NCBI GenBank assembly: GCA_030849065.1
Contig: JASAON010001624.1
Span: 45,608-109,607, forward strand
Length of the DNA stretch: 64,000 nucleotides
Direction: 5' to 3'
Origin: Jaenimonas drosophilae
Taxonomy: Eukaryota > Euglenozoa > Kinetoplastea > Trypanosomatida > Trypanosomatidae
Made by a program: the position numbers and the translations under genes. Every line of letters begins with the position of its first letter. Position 1 is the stretch's first letter. This document shows positions 1-9,637 of the stretch, piece by piece. Under the pieces are notes generated by a model, which saw only the letters and a program-made list of their open reading frames with translations, did no database searches and was not told the DNA's origin.

Positions 1-2
1 CC

Positions 3-1232
3 TCTGTGTCGAAGCGCTCTCTCAGTATCACCCCCTCCGCCACCCCGCTCATGCCAACCGCCTCCAAGAGCGCGATTGAGCTCCTCCCGTTGCCATCAGA
101 TGATCAGAAGGATCGCTCTCAGCCTTCGGTCCAGGCTGCCGACGAGGAGGGCGCGGCGGCCAAGGAGAAGTCGGCCGAGGTGGTGGCTGGAGACGTGGGG
201 GAGGAGGAGGAGCAGCAGCAGCAGCAGCAGAACTCCGGTTCTCCGGGTGATACCGAAGGGGCCGACTCCGCTGCCTGGGATCAGTACTCCGTCCACAGCC
301 AATCCGTCATCAGCGTCACGAGCATCTCACGACTCCTGCAGAGTGATTCCGAGGAGCACGACCTCGAGCTGTCCGAGGGGCGGCACAGCGAATCGGCCAC
401 CCCTGAGGCGCCTAACCTGGACGAGCGGGCTTCTACACAGGCCCTGAGCCCAGAACGTAAGGATGGGGATGAGCCGGGACGGTCAGGTAGCTTGCTGGTC
501 AACCCAGTTGGCCAACAGACGAGCCCCACCTGTGAAGAAACGGCGTCTCCGTGCTTCGTGAATCAGGGGACGACGGAGGGCGCCGCTGCTCCGTCAGCGA
601 CCTCGCCCGTAGCCGCGGCCGCCTCTGCGGACGCTGAAGGAGGTGCCCGGCCAGCAGAGGAGTTGGTGTGCTTTATTGGCGAGACGGCGGAGGAGGAGAG
701 CCGGGTGGCTGCTCAGGCTCAAGCCACGAGCATCCGACATGCCCTGGCGATGGACGACGGCGCCTACTGCGGCCCCTCCCTTCGTGACGTGTACGTTCGC
801 TGCTGCGATATGCAGCGGTGCCGCCCGAACAGCTACCTCCTCAAGAAGCTCCCGGCAGATGCCCGCTTCACGGAAAGCGTCGAGGAGGTTGACCTCACCT
901 CCAACTACCTCGGCCGGAATGGCTTTGTTGCGCTTCTGAACCTCTTCGAGCACCTCCCCAAGCTCCGCCACGTCTACCTCAACGACATGTCCCTCGACAA
1001 CGTCGACGCCGAGAACCTCTGCGAGGTGCTGAGCACCAACAAGAGCATCACCGCCGTTCACTTGAAGCGCAATCCCAAAATCACGCTGCCGGCAACTCGA
1101 CACTTCTCCAAGTTGCTCAACCTGAACCCGCGCATTGTGCTCCTCGCCCTTGATGGCACCCGCTTGGGGGACTCGGTCGTTACGAAGCTACAGAACGAGG
1201 CCAAGTCTCACCGCACTCCGCCAGCATCGTAA
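3..1232 (+). CDS. Leucine-rich-repeat protein, 5'-partial
   Basis: The reading frame is open to the left edge of the window, so the true start may lie outside. The first in-frame ATG is at 51, and the codons before it have GC-rich third positions like the rest of the gene, so I treat the gene as 5'-partial. The first half is low complexity: acidic, Ser/Ala-rich, with a Gln run (about 214-229). The last ~150 residues look like ribonuclease-inhibitor-type leucine-rich repeats, for example SVEEVDLTSNYLGRNG, LRHVYLNDMSL and ITAVHLKRNPKI. Such repeats normally mediate protein binding, and no catalytic motif is visible. Kinetoplastids have many such cytoskeletal or flagellar LRR proteins, but the specific role here is unknown. 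The family call rests on repeat spacing only. Confidence 0.75.
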   Translation, partial: SVSKRSLSITPSATPLMPTASKSAIELLPLPSDDQKDRSQPSVQAADEEGAAAKEKSAEVVAGDVGEEEEQQQQQQNSGSPGDTEGADSAAWDQYSVHSQSVISVTSISRLLQSDSEEHDLELSEGRHSESATPEAPNLDERASTQALSPERKDGDEPGRSGSLLVNPVGQQTSPTCEETASPCFVNQGTTEGAAAPSATSPVAAAASADAEGGARPAEELVCFIGETAEEESRVAAQAQATSIRHALAMDDGAYCGPSLRDVYVRCCDMQRCRPNSYLLKKLPADARFTESVEEVDLTSNYLGRNGFVALLNLFEHLPKLRHVYLNDMSLDNVDAENLCEVLSTNKSITAVHLKRNPKITLPATRHFSKLLNLNPRIVLLALDGTRLGDSVVTKLQNEAKSHRTPPAS

Positions 1233-1764
1233 GTCTGTGAGAGAGTGAGAGAGAGAGAGCAGCTTCCATGCAACATGTATAAGATATCTAGGCATTCACT
1301 TCCATGAATCCTTCGGGGAAGGAGGAGGACATACCTCCGACATGTGCCCACCATCAAGCAAATAAATACACACATACCAGGTGGTGTGTGTGTTGGGCTA
1401 TCCATTTTGTGCGCATCTCTGCTATGCTGCTTTCCTTCAGTATTCCTCCATCACACCCTTACCCATACTCCCCCTCCTCTTTCTCCCTGCTACTTGTCTT
1501 GATGTTCTTGCTGTTGTTGTGGTAGCTTTTTCTCAAAGGCATTGCTAGTTCCTTTGTGTGCGTAGTGTGTTTGTGTGTTGCAACCTTGATTGGTAAATCC
1601 CACCAGGAACCTTGTGGCTTTACTCAACCTTGTGTCCCACGCCTTCCTCGCGTCGTACATTCCGACTACAGCCTTCTTCAGCCCCCCACACCGTTATCCT
1701 GCCGTACCATCTACCGCACTCATACCCTCTCTCCGACAGATCCCTCAAAACTCCGTGAACCAAC
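1233..1764. other. Intergenic region with pyrimidine-rich stretch
   Basis: No gene seen. A long pyrimidine-rich stretch at about 1424-1500 and a shorter T-rich one at about 1525-1535 precede the next start codon and could serve as trans-splice acceptor tracts. GA and CA dinucleotide runs follow the upstream stop codon. Confidence 0.5.
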
Positions 1765-4005
1765 ATGGCCACCTACCCTGAGCGTCGGCCATACACGAGC
1801 TCCACGGCGCACACGGGTTACTGTGCCAAGCCCAACAGCCGCTTGACCCCTCGCCCGCCCGTGGAGGCACTTCGGATCCTCACCTCGCAGGTGGGATATG
1901 ATGGCCCCAGCACTCGTCCCCGCACCGGCCGTGCGGGCCGCCTCCCATCGATGGAGGTCGTGCCCGCCAGCTCTAACCTCCTCCTCGACCCCGCCTTATT
2001 TCCCAATGGCGAGCGTACCTCGGCGGAGGCGTTGCGGACGGCGAAGCTCGCCGACCCCTTGGCGGTGGAGGCCAACACCTACCACTCATCGCAGCAGGCC
2101 GCCCTTAACGCGCAGCTGCGTGGGAAGGTGGAGAAGCTGATGGAGGACTGGGGCCGCACCATGGGCCAGCTCAAGAAGATTGTGGATCACTACCCAACAG
2201 ACTGCAGCATCACCAACTTCAGCACGACGGAGTCGCTCAAGACCTACTTCGATGTGTACCGCTGCACCGAGGACCTTCAGCTCTCTGCTGCGAAGCTCAT
2301 TGAGGAGTGCAAGCTCACCGCGACGGAGGAGGAGCTAGATGCCATCCAAGCCGTTCCCGCCGTCCCCCTCGACAACATTCGTCGCTCCCTGGATAGCCTC
2401 CTCACCTCCGACTACCTCCTTGCCCCACTGGATCAGTACGCCGCTAGCCTTGCCGTCTTCGACGCCATCGCCAACCCCGCTGAGGAGCACCGCGGAGATG
2501 AGAACGGGCTGGAGCTCGACGCCGATGGCCAGCCCATGGGTCCTGTGTGCCCTAGCACGACCGCCGTGGTGCTGCACGAGCGCTTCCACTACAACCCTGG
2601 CGAGTACGCCGAGAAGGAGCTCAAGAAGACGGAGGGACCCCTTCTCAACATGGAGGAGCGCGTGCTCTCCTCCAAGAAGCGCAAGGAGGATGCGATCGAC
2701 GCCATGAACCCCGTCGAGGCCCTTCGCCAGCTCCACGCCCAGGTGGACTTCAGCAATGATCTCCTCCTCATGAATAAGTCTCGTATGGCGCTCGTCCAGA
2801 TGCACAGTGATGATGTGCGTGAGATGCGTGAGGGCCTCGTGCGTATTCTGGAGGATGCGAAGCGTGCCGCCGACATGATCCTCGCCCGTGTGGCGGAGCT
2901 CATGCCCAAGGTGCAGGGAGATATCCAGCTTGTGGATGAGGGCATCACGGCATCCTACACCCACCTCGAGGAGCTCGAGGAGAAGGAGAAGATTGCCGAG
3001 CAGGATATGCGTGCCGCCATGAAGGAGGTGGATGAGCAGGAGAAGGCCCTCTGGAAGGAGCTCCAGGCCGTCCTTGCCAAACTCATGGAGAGCACTACCA
3101 AGAAGGCCAAGCTCGCCAAGCAGCGCATGTCGATGCGAGAGATGCGTGCCAAGGAGTACCTCATTGCCCAGGAGCTCCTCAAGGCGCAGGAAACCCACCG
3201 CGATCGTCTCAGCCAGTGCGAGGACGCCCTCACCCGCTGGCAGATTGGCGGTGAAACCTACAAGGGCTACGTGGACGTCTACGTGCCCAAGCTGCTCCGT
3301 CGCATGGAGGCGATTGAGGAGGCTGACCGCGACCTCAATAACCGCGAGGCCCAGGACTACGTGCGCCGCTACGAGATCTTCACCTATGGTGCCGAGGAGG
3401 CCCGGGCGAAGCGTGCCGTGCAGGCTGACCGCATGCGGTTGACCCAGCGCAGCTGTGCCTACAACCAAGAGCTCATTGAGCAAACCCTCGACCCCAACAA
3501 TGCCCTCCACGCGAAGCGCATCGACGATGCCGCCACAGAGCTGGAGGAGGTGCTGGCGTACATGGAGTACATCCAGAACATCGAGACGGACCGCCGCGAG
3601 GAGGTCGAGCCGGTTCTCCAGCGGGTGATCACCAACAACCTCAACATGCAAACCGAGACCCCACGCATTGCGGCTACGGCGGCGGAGGGTGGCGAACAGC
3701 TTGCCATCGCCCCACACGCCCCGAACAGCCGTGCGGTAGTGCCGTCCTCCTCGGCAGCTGCGGAGGAGCCGATGGAGGCCCCACCCGCTACGGTGGCACA
3801 CCCCTTCATCACTGCCCGCAAGATTGGCATCGCGCACGAGGAGGCCTACATGGGCCGCCATCGCCAATTCGCCGAGGAGGAGCTCTCCGCCGCAGAAGAC
3901 AAGCTCGGAGGCATCCGCAAGACCAAGGCCGAGCTGGCCAACATGGCCAACAAGTACCACAACGCCGACTACATTCGTACGCTGCTGAATGTCGAGAACC
4001 ACTAG
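1765..4005 (+). CDS. Paraflagellar rod-like coiled-coil protein
   Basis: The 746-residue protein starts at the first ATG after the pyrimidine tracts. After a ~130-residue basic/proline-rich head, the rest is almost wholly helical and rich in Glu, Lys and Leu, with heptad-like coiled coil from roughly residue 270 to 640. The segment around residues 330-360 (DLLLMNKSRMALVQMHSDDV) and the order of helices resemble the flagellar rod (PFR) domain of kinetoplastid paraflagellar rod proteins, which build the lattice beside the axoneme. The tail (about 640-690) is Ala/Pro-rich before a final helix. It is longer and more divergent than the major PFR1/PFR2 proteins of about 600 residues, so a minor rod component is more likely. 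A general coiled-coil axonemal protein is the main alternative. Confidence 0.65.
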   Translation: MATYPERRPYTSSTAHTGYCAKPNSRLTPRPPVEALRILTSQVGYDGPSTRPRTGRAGRLPSMEVVPASSNLLLDPALFPNGERTSAEALRTAKLADPLAVEANTYHSSQQAALNAQLRGKVEKLMEDWGRTMGQLKKIVDHYPTDCSITNFSTTESLKTYFDVYRCTEDLQLSAAKLIEECKLTATEEELDAIQAVPAVPLDNIRRSLDSLLTSDYLLAPLDQYAASLAVFDAIANPAEEHRGDENGLELDADGQPMGPVCPSTTAVVLHERFHYNPGEYAEKELKKTEGPLLNMEERVLSSKKRKEDAIDAMNPVEALRQLHAQVDFSNDLLLMNKSRMALVQMHSDDVREMREGLVRILEDAKRAADMILARVAELMPKVQGDIQLVDEGITASYTHLEELEEKEKIAEQDMRAAMKEVDEQEKALWKELQAVLAKLMESTTKKAKLAKQRMSMREMRAKEYLIAQELLKAQETHRDRLSQCEDALTRWQIGGETYKGYVDVYVPKLLRRMEAIEEADRDLNNREAQDYVRRYEIFTYGAEEARAKRAVQADRMRLTQRSCAYNQELIEQTLDPNNALHAKRIDDAATELEEVLAYMEYIQNIETDRREEVEPVLQRVITNNLNMQTETPRIAATAAEGGEQLAIAPHAPNSRAVVPSSSAAAEEPMEAPPATVAHPFITARKIGIAHEEAYMGRHRQFAEEELSAAEDKLGGIRKTKAELANMANKYHNADYIRTLLNVENH

Positions 4006-5664
4006 TACTCTCACACACACACACGCAATACTGGAAGTCGCTGGTTGGCAGCAGACGCGAGGAGGTGTGCCACGGGACGGGGGTGCGTTGGTGTGGAGGA
4101 GGTAGGCGGCCGCCGTCGACCTTTCATGGTGAGAGGTTCCTACTTCCTCTTCCTTCACACGCACTTATGCCTCCCCCCCGTTGTCCTTCACGCCATTCCG
4201 TCGTGGCTGCCACCTTCCTTTCCTTCTTTTCTTGTCTTGTTCGATGTTACAAACTCTGCTCCCACTTCCATCAACGTCGACTGTGGGCGGGTCTCGACTT
4301 CATGCGTCGTGGGCACCCCCTCCAAAAAAAAAAAACCACACACACACTACCAATTCATTTCTGATGTATCATTGATCGACGCCCCGATGCTCGATACACC
4401 ATGCCACACCACCGCAGACCAACCCCCCACACCATATGTGCGCTCTATCTCTAGAGCATGTAGGTAAGTGGCGTTGAGCTGCAACTATTCCTTCTGTACC
4501 CAACTAATAGTGGGTGATGGAGGTGTTTAATGTGTGTGTGTGCGTGCGTGTCTGTGCATGTGGACGTATCAAACTCTCTCTTGTGTGGGCGAATGCGAGT
4601 GCTCTTGTGTGCATTGTGAATGGCCGCCGTGGATACGGTTGGGTGTTCTTCGCTCTGGGTGGGAAGAGACCCCATCACGAAGGAAGTTCTACGTTGTGTA
4701 CCACAGCGCGGCTTATATATTTCATCAAAAGACGCACAGGCTCATTTCACAACAGTCTCACAGACATGCACACACGCACACACAGGGAGAGACACCGATA
4801 TATAATCATACTTTTTTTTGATTGATGATGTTCCAGAACGAAAGCGGAAGTATGCAGAAGTGAAGATGAAGACGCATGTAAATGTTGCTGGTGCTGCCAA
4901 CGTTGTGGGTGCGGATGAGTGAGGTAGGTAGGGCTGGCCAACGCCACCCCCCATGCCCCCGCACCACACTCGCACACACGCACGCACTCAACGCACCACC
5001 CGATGTAGAGCGCTACGCGGGCTCCTACTGTTGGGCTTACAAATCTCACGCGCAGTTTTCATGCTCTCCGCACACACAACCCGCGGATACGTACACGATT
5101 TGATCCATCTACACACCGTATACCAAACTGGTGCCTATTAATGTCTGGGCGCTTTTGCTGGGTAGGCCACCACTCCGACGTCTTCGTGGTGCTTCCGGCA
5201 GACTTGACGCCCTCCATGTACATCCCTACATCCCCCCGATAGGGGGGGATGCCGTTGCAGCCCATGCCTCGTTCATTCTTGTATCTACGCACACCAACCA
5301 AGTCCAACACTTCATTCGGATTCATGCCTAACTCCCATACACACACGAAGTATGTGTGTGTGTGTGAGGGGGCTGCATTCTGGTGGTCTACCTGCCGCTC
5401 TCAGGCGGGGGGAAGAGATATCCACTGCGAGTGGCACCTCAAGCTGCTGTCAATGAACTTCTTGTTGCTCTCCTTCTTGTTTCGTTGCTCTGCCGTTGTC
5501 GTTAGTACACGTTGGGTAGGGTCGTGAACTTGTTTTTTTTTGGCGTGTGTATACCACGACTTTCCTTGAAGGAAGAACTAGTGTGAGCCGAAGAGAGATT
5601 CCTTCCAGCTCATTCACCACACCACACAACCCTTTACAGTCCACGCTCGCATCCATCCATCACC
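4006..5664. other. Long intergenic region (1.66 kb)
   Basis: No convincing gene on either strand; open frames here are short and full of His/Thr/Cys runs produced by CA/TG repeats. It contains an A12 run at about 4324, several (CA)n/(TG)n runs (4014-4025, 4530-4560, 4770-4783, 5339-5366) and the pyrimidine tract annotated separately. Confidence 0.6.
5461..5505 (+). promoter_or_regulatory. Candidate trans-splice acceptor for LRRC51-like gene
   Basis: A pyrimidine-rich tract of about 40 bases is followed by the first AG at 5504-5505, 160 bases before the start codon at 5665. This is the usual kinetoplastid arrangement for spliced-leader addition. A second T8 run at 5531 with a later AG is an alternative. 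Confidence 0.45.
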
Positions 5665-7596
5665 ATGGAGTACGAACAGCTGGAGAACGGCATCAAGATC
5701 ATCAATCGCTCCATCTCTGGGCAGGACCTTAGCGGCTACTACGACCTCCTCGCGCCAGAGGTGGTACTCGTCTGCCACTTTCCCTTCCCTGAACATGTTG
5801 GCCCAGGCATGGTGGAGAGCTCCGAGACGACGGCCATTCTCCGTCGTAAGATGAAGCCTGAACGCCGAAAGCATGAGCTCCTTGTGGCGAAGGAGCAAGA
5901 TATTGAGGCGATGCACGCACGCTACCAGCGCTACCTCATTCAGCAGCGGGAGAAGACGAAGCGCAAGTCCACGTCGGCCGTCGTGGAGGAGGGCGGCGCG
6001 GCGCCTGGCGGGGAGGAGGAGGCCAACCCGACCCCAGGTGCTGGAGCAGAAAACACGGCGCAGCCCTCGAACTCCGCCACCGCCGCCCACACGCCGACAC
6101 TACCTGATGATGCGGTACCCATGGAGCGCCGGGTATCCACGGCCATCGCCATGCGCACCAAGAAACAGCAACGCGCCACCAAACAACAACAGCAACAACA
6201 GGAGCAGGGTTCTGCTCCACGGAGTGCCAGCGTGAGTAAATCGGTGAAGGCCACTCCGCAGAGCTGTGGTGCCAAGGGGGTGGCACTGTACCTCCAATCC
6301 GAGGCCGAGTCCATCCCACAGTACAGCGATCGCGTACAGATCTCCGAGGGCCGTGAGTTGGTGTCGGAGCAGTTCTGCTTTATTCTGAGCTGGATGAACC
6401 AGGAGAAGTACATTGGGGACATCATTGTGCAGCTGGAGCCACGCAAGGGCATCTTGCAGGATAATGAGGTTCTTCCCCCACCACAACGGCCCAAGAACGA
6501 GATGGATCTGTGCAATCTCCTTGGCCGGCAGTACACCGACCGCAATCAACGCCTCAGCCGCCTCACCTTCTTTTGGGGGAAGGAGGACCTCCTCTTTTGC
6601 GATCAGTGCTACTTCGATGATGGCTTCATCGTCACAGTGCACCGCCGCATGCTTGGAGTGGATATGATGCTCGAGCGCACCCCTGCCACGCAGAAGCACC
6701 TCTCGCCCTCTCAACGCACCGATCGTGTGCGGGCGGAGATCTCTAACTTCTACGGCGCCACGCAGAGCCGCGTCAATGCCACCTCTCATACCTGGCCGCT
6801 GCTCGACTACTCCTTCTTCGACATCGCCGACGCCTACGACCTGCCCAAGATTCGGCCACTGAAGGGGAAGGTACACAACGCACGAACGGTGCGCCCCGCG
6901 ATGGACCCTCGACTGGTTCAGGGCGTCTTCCTCAATCAGCAGAACGACCCTGTGAAGTCCTCCGCCAACACCCGCACCCTCATCAAGGCCAAGAACAAGA
7001 AGGGTGATGAGGAGGCCTACGAGTTCGAGCTCGGCAACCGTCAACGTGCCTCCTTCTTTGAACACGATGATGGGGCTGGCAAGACGGGGGGCCTGGATGG
7101 GGTGGCGGCACCGGCATCCAAGTACGACGCCACCTGCGTGCGTATCTCCAGCTGTGGATTGTGCGAGCACACGGAGAAGCTCGTGCCCATCCTACGCAGT
7201 TTGGTTGCCAACGCCTACATGAACCTGCACTCCCTCGACCTCAGCGACAACCGCATCGAGCACCTCCCGGACTTCTCCCAGCTCCCGCTGCAGAAGCTCC
7301 TCCTCCACGGCAATCGCATCTCCGCCTGGGATGAGGTGGAGCAGAATGTTTGCCCGTTGCCCTACCTCTTCAGCCTCACCCTTCACGGCAACCCCATCTC
7401 CGACAACAACAGCCAGTACTGGCAGTTCGCCCTCTCCCGCATCCTCCGACACCCCAATAGGCTTGTGAAGCTGAAGCAGCTTGACTTCGTCACCCTCTCC
7501 GCACAGGACTACGAAGTGGCTGCCTCACACGACATGTTTACGACGGGCAACACGGCCGTCTTCAAGGTGGCCACCACGATGATTCGTACCAAGTAG
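5665..7596 (+). CDS. LRRC51-like leucine-rich repeat protein
   Basis: 643 residues. The C-terminal third resembles LRRC51 (LRTOMT1), a conserved ciliary-lineage LRR protein. From about residue 378 the segment PLLDYSFFDIADAYDLPKIR and the following RPLKGK correspond to the LRRC51 start, and repeats at about 515-605 contain LHSLDLSDNRIEHLPDF, LLLHGNRIS and SLTLHGNPIS. The N-terminal ~370 residues are not part of normal LRRC51 (human about 190 residues). They hold a helical segment (60-100), an Ala/Pro/Gln linker (110-205) and a folded-looking block at 210-370 with aromatic beta-strand patterns (for example LTFFWGKEDLLFCDQ) that I do not recognise. A second insertion of about 100 residues splits the LRRC51 part. 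LRRC51 has no enzymatic motif, and a flagellar structural or assembly role is inference. Confidence 0.7.
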   Translation: MEYEQLENGIKIINRSISGQDLSGYYDLLAPEVVLVCHFPFPEHVGPGMVESSETTAILRRKMKPERRKHELLVAKEQDIEAMHARYQRYLIQQREKTKRKSTSAVVEEGGAAPGGEEEANPTPGAGAENTAQPSNSATAAHTPTLPDDAVPMERRVSTAIAMRTKKQQRATKQQQQQQEQGSAPRSASVSKSVKATPQSCGAKGVALYLQSEAESIPQYSDRVQISEGRELVSEQFCFILSWMNQEKYIGDIIVQLEPRKGILQDNEVLPPPQRPKNEMDLCNLLGRQYTDRNQRLSRLTFFWGKEDLLFCDQCYFDDGFIVTVHRRMLGVDMMLERTPATQKHLSPSQRTDRVRAEISNFYGATQSRVNATSHTWPLLDYSFFDIADAYDLPKIRPLKGKVHNARTVRPAMDPRLVQGVFLNQQNDPVKSSANTRTLIKAKNKKGDEEAYEFELGNRQRASFFEHDDGAGKTGGLDGVAAPASKYDATCVRISSCGLCEHTEKLVPILRSLVANAYMNLHSLDLSDNRIEHLPDFSQLPLQKLLLHGNRISAWDEVEQNVCPLPYLFSLTLHGNPISDNNSQYWQFALSRILRHPNRLVKLKQLDFVTLSAQDYEVAASHDMFTTGNTAVFKVATTMIRTK

Positions 7597-7983
7597 GGGA
7601 GCGATCATGGCGGTGGTGGTGGTGGTAGGGGCCTCTCACAGCAGTGAGAGCGTCCTCGGTGGGTGGGCGGGCGGTGGTCGTGTCAGCCATGGCTTTCTTC
7701 CCATGATGATGATGATGTATCCTAGCACAGTTAGAAGAATCTCCCCGAACAACTCGTCGTGTGAATGCACACATGGAGAGACATGCCTCTTCCTTCTCTT
7801 CCTCCTATGTGCCACCGGCATTTCACGAATTCAGTACCCAACCATTCCTACTCTTCTGCTTCCCCACCTCCCTTTCTCTTTTGGTGCTCTCATACACACG
7901 TGCACGTACAGCATCTTCTTGGCTTCATTAACCATATCACACACACACACACACTTTACCCTCTGTGCTCAAGCATCATCATC
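7597..7983. other. Intergenic region
   Basis: No gene seen. Two pyrimidine-rich tracts at about 7786-7808 and 7850-7880 precede an AG near 7910 and a (CA)n run at about 7939-7954. These are plausible trans-splicing signals for the EMC8/9 gene. Confidence 0.45.
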
Positions 7984-8691
7984 ATGACACGCGCCAGCAA
8001 TGTGGTGGCTTCGACTGAAGCCTACATCAAGACCCTCCTCCACAGCCACAAGTACCCCAGCCAGGCAGTGATGGGCATGCTCATTGGCAGCTACGACGAT
8101 AGCGCCTCAGCTTCTTCGTCTTCGGAGGGCCGTGTGGTGGTGGCGGATGTGGTGCCGCTCTTTCACACACTACCGGTGTGCTCGCCACACCCCATGTTGG
8201 AGGTGGCCTTCGCTCACGTGCAGGGCCTGGCCAAGACTCAAGGCCAGCAGGTCCTTGGCGTGTACCTGGCCAACGAACGTCGCGATGACGCAAGCATCTC
8301 TCCACTAGCCAAGTCGGTTCTCGAGGCTCTCCTCAGCCGTTTGAAGAGCAGCACCGGCCGCTCCGAGCTCACTGTGTGGATGGTGGATAATATGCGTGTG
8401 CAAACCCCGGCAACGGAGGTTGCCATCACGTCAATGACCTTCACCACCGCGGCTGAAATTGCGACGGCGGCATCCAGTGCGAAGCCCAGCTCTTCTTCCA
8501 TCTCGTTCTGTGCATGGTGCCCCACCACCGACCTCTCCGAAGGTACCATGAAGGCAGAAACGGCCATCCACGAGCTGAATACCGCCCTCGACGCCTTTGG
8601 CCCGTGCCGTTTGGTGGACCTGGAAGATCATTTAGAGAACCCACGCATGGATTATCTCCATCAGCCCGTCGTCGCTCTCACACGAAAGTAA
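7984..8691 (+). CDS. EMC8: ER membrane protein complex subunit 8/9
   Basis: 235 residues. EMC8/EMC9 (UPF0172) are cytosolic subunits of the ER membrane protein complex, which inserts transmembrane segments. Family hallmarks are visible in order: a start like AYIKTLLHSHKYPSQAVMGM, then VVPLFHTLPVCSPHPMLEVA, VLGVYLANERRDD, and WMVDN. The fold is MPN-like, but the metal-binding JAMM residues are not present, as expected for this family. The open frame extends upstream to 7765, but that part is translated pyrimidine tract and CA repeat, so I chose the ATG at 7984, which directly begins the conserved domain. The length is near the usual ~200 residues, with small Ser-rich inserts. A single EMC8/9 gene is normal outside vertebrates. 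Confidence 0.9.
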   Translation: MTRASNVVASTEAYIKTLLHSHKYPSQAVMGMLIGSYDDSASASSSSEGRVVVADVVPLFHTLPVCSPHPMLEVAFAHVQGLAKTQGQQVLGVYLANERRDDASISPLAKSVLEALLSRLKSSTGRSELTVWMVDNMRVQTPATEVAITSMTFTTAAEIATAASSAKPSSSSISFCAWCPTTDLSEGTMKAETAIHELNTALDAFGPCRLVDLEDHLENPRMDYLHQPVVALTRK

Positions 8692-9637
8692 TTTATGATG
8701 ATGATGGTCTCTTCGTCCGCACCGTATTCCTACTGCATCACTTTTGTGTGTGGTAGCTCTTGTACCTCTTCATCATGATGATCTTCGGGACCCTGCTCAC
8801 CTCAATCCTGGGAATTGGGATCTCAACGCCCTAAATGCTGTTTCGCAGATGTGATGGAGAGGGAGAAAGAGAAAGATAGCATCCCCACTGGGATGATGAT
8901 GATGAATGAATGAATGAATGAATGAAGGGCGGTGGCATGGGTGTTGGTGATGGGGGTGACTCAATCCCACCATCATCCTCATCTCTACGCCTGCTACCCC
9001 AACATGCCCCCCCCTCCGTCTCCCCTCCTACCGTGGTAACTCGACGTATGTGCGGCACCCCTAAATCATGATATTCTTCGTCGCAACATCCAAGACGTGC
9101 ATAAACCACAATCATCACCATCCATACACATTCCATGATCCAACTCTCCAACACGAACCTTCCCTATCCTTCTCCTCTTCTCTCTATCCTTCCGTGGCAC
9201 CACCACCACTTCTTTCGCATTCATCATCATCAGCATCTTTCTATAGTGTTGTTATTGCGTGCTCCCGTAGTTAAGCCGTACTGTGAAGAACACTCGTTCT
9301 TTTTTTTTTTGGTCTAACATCTGGGCAGTCGCTATTGGTCTTCTGTGTTGTGTGTTGTTTTTTTCTTTCTCTGCTGGTTGTATCCTGGTAGGTGTACGTG
9401 GTTGCTGCCCTGTGAGCAAAGAAGAGCCCCCCTCCCCTCTCCCTATCTTCAGCAGCAGCCCGAGACACGACATCAAACACTTCACGGGGAGTTGGCAGGA
9501 GATAGCGGGAACAATCTTCGTTTCATCTGCGTCGTCATCTTTGTATCCAGTTACGCTCGTATTCGGGCATACACGCACGCACACACACACGCCACTGAGG
9601 CTGTGTATCACAACGAGCCACCAACACCTAGTACGCC
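8692..9637. other. Intergenic region upstream of the HECT ligase
   Basis: No gene seen. Three pyrimidine-rich stretches could direct trans-splicing: T-rich at 9299-9310 with AG at 9327-9328; at 9357-9385 with AG at 9390-9391; and C-rich at 9427-9450 with AG at 9451-9452. This implies a 5' UTR of roughly 190-310 bases before the ATG at 9638. A tetranucleotide repeat is annotated separately. Confidence 0.5.
8902..8926. repeat. (ATGA)n tetranucleotide microsatellite
   Basis: About six copies of ATGA in tandem directly after a short (GAT)n run, in the 3' region of the EMC8/9 gene. Confidence 0.85.

Noticed and set aside
2335..4164. 609-residue open frame on the - strand
   Set aside because: It lies wholly antisense to the paraflagellar rod-like gene, is Leu/His/Val-rich as expected from reverse reading of Glu/Lys-rich helical coding DNA, and runs against the direction of the array.
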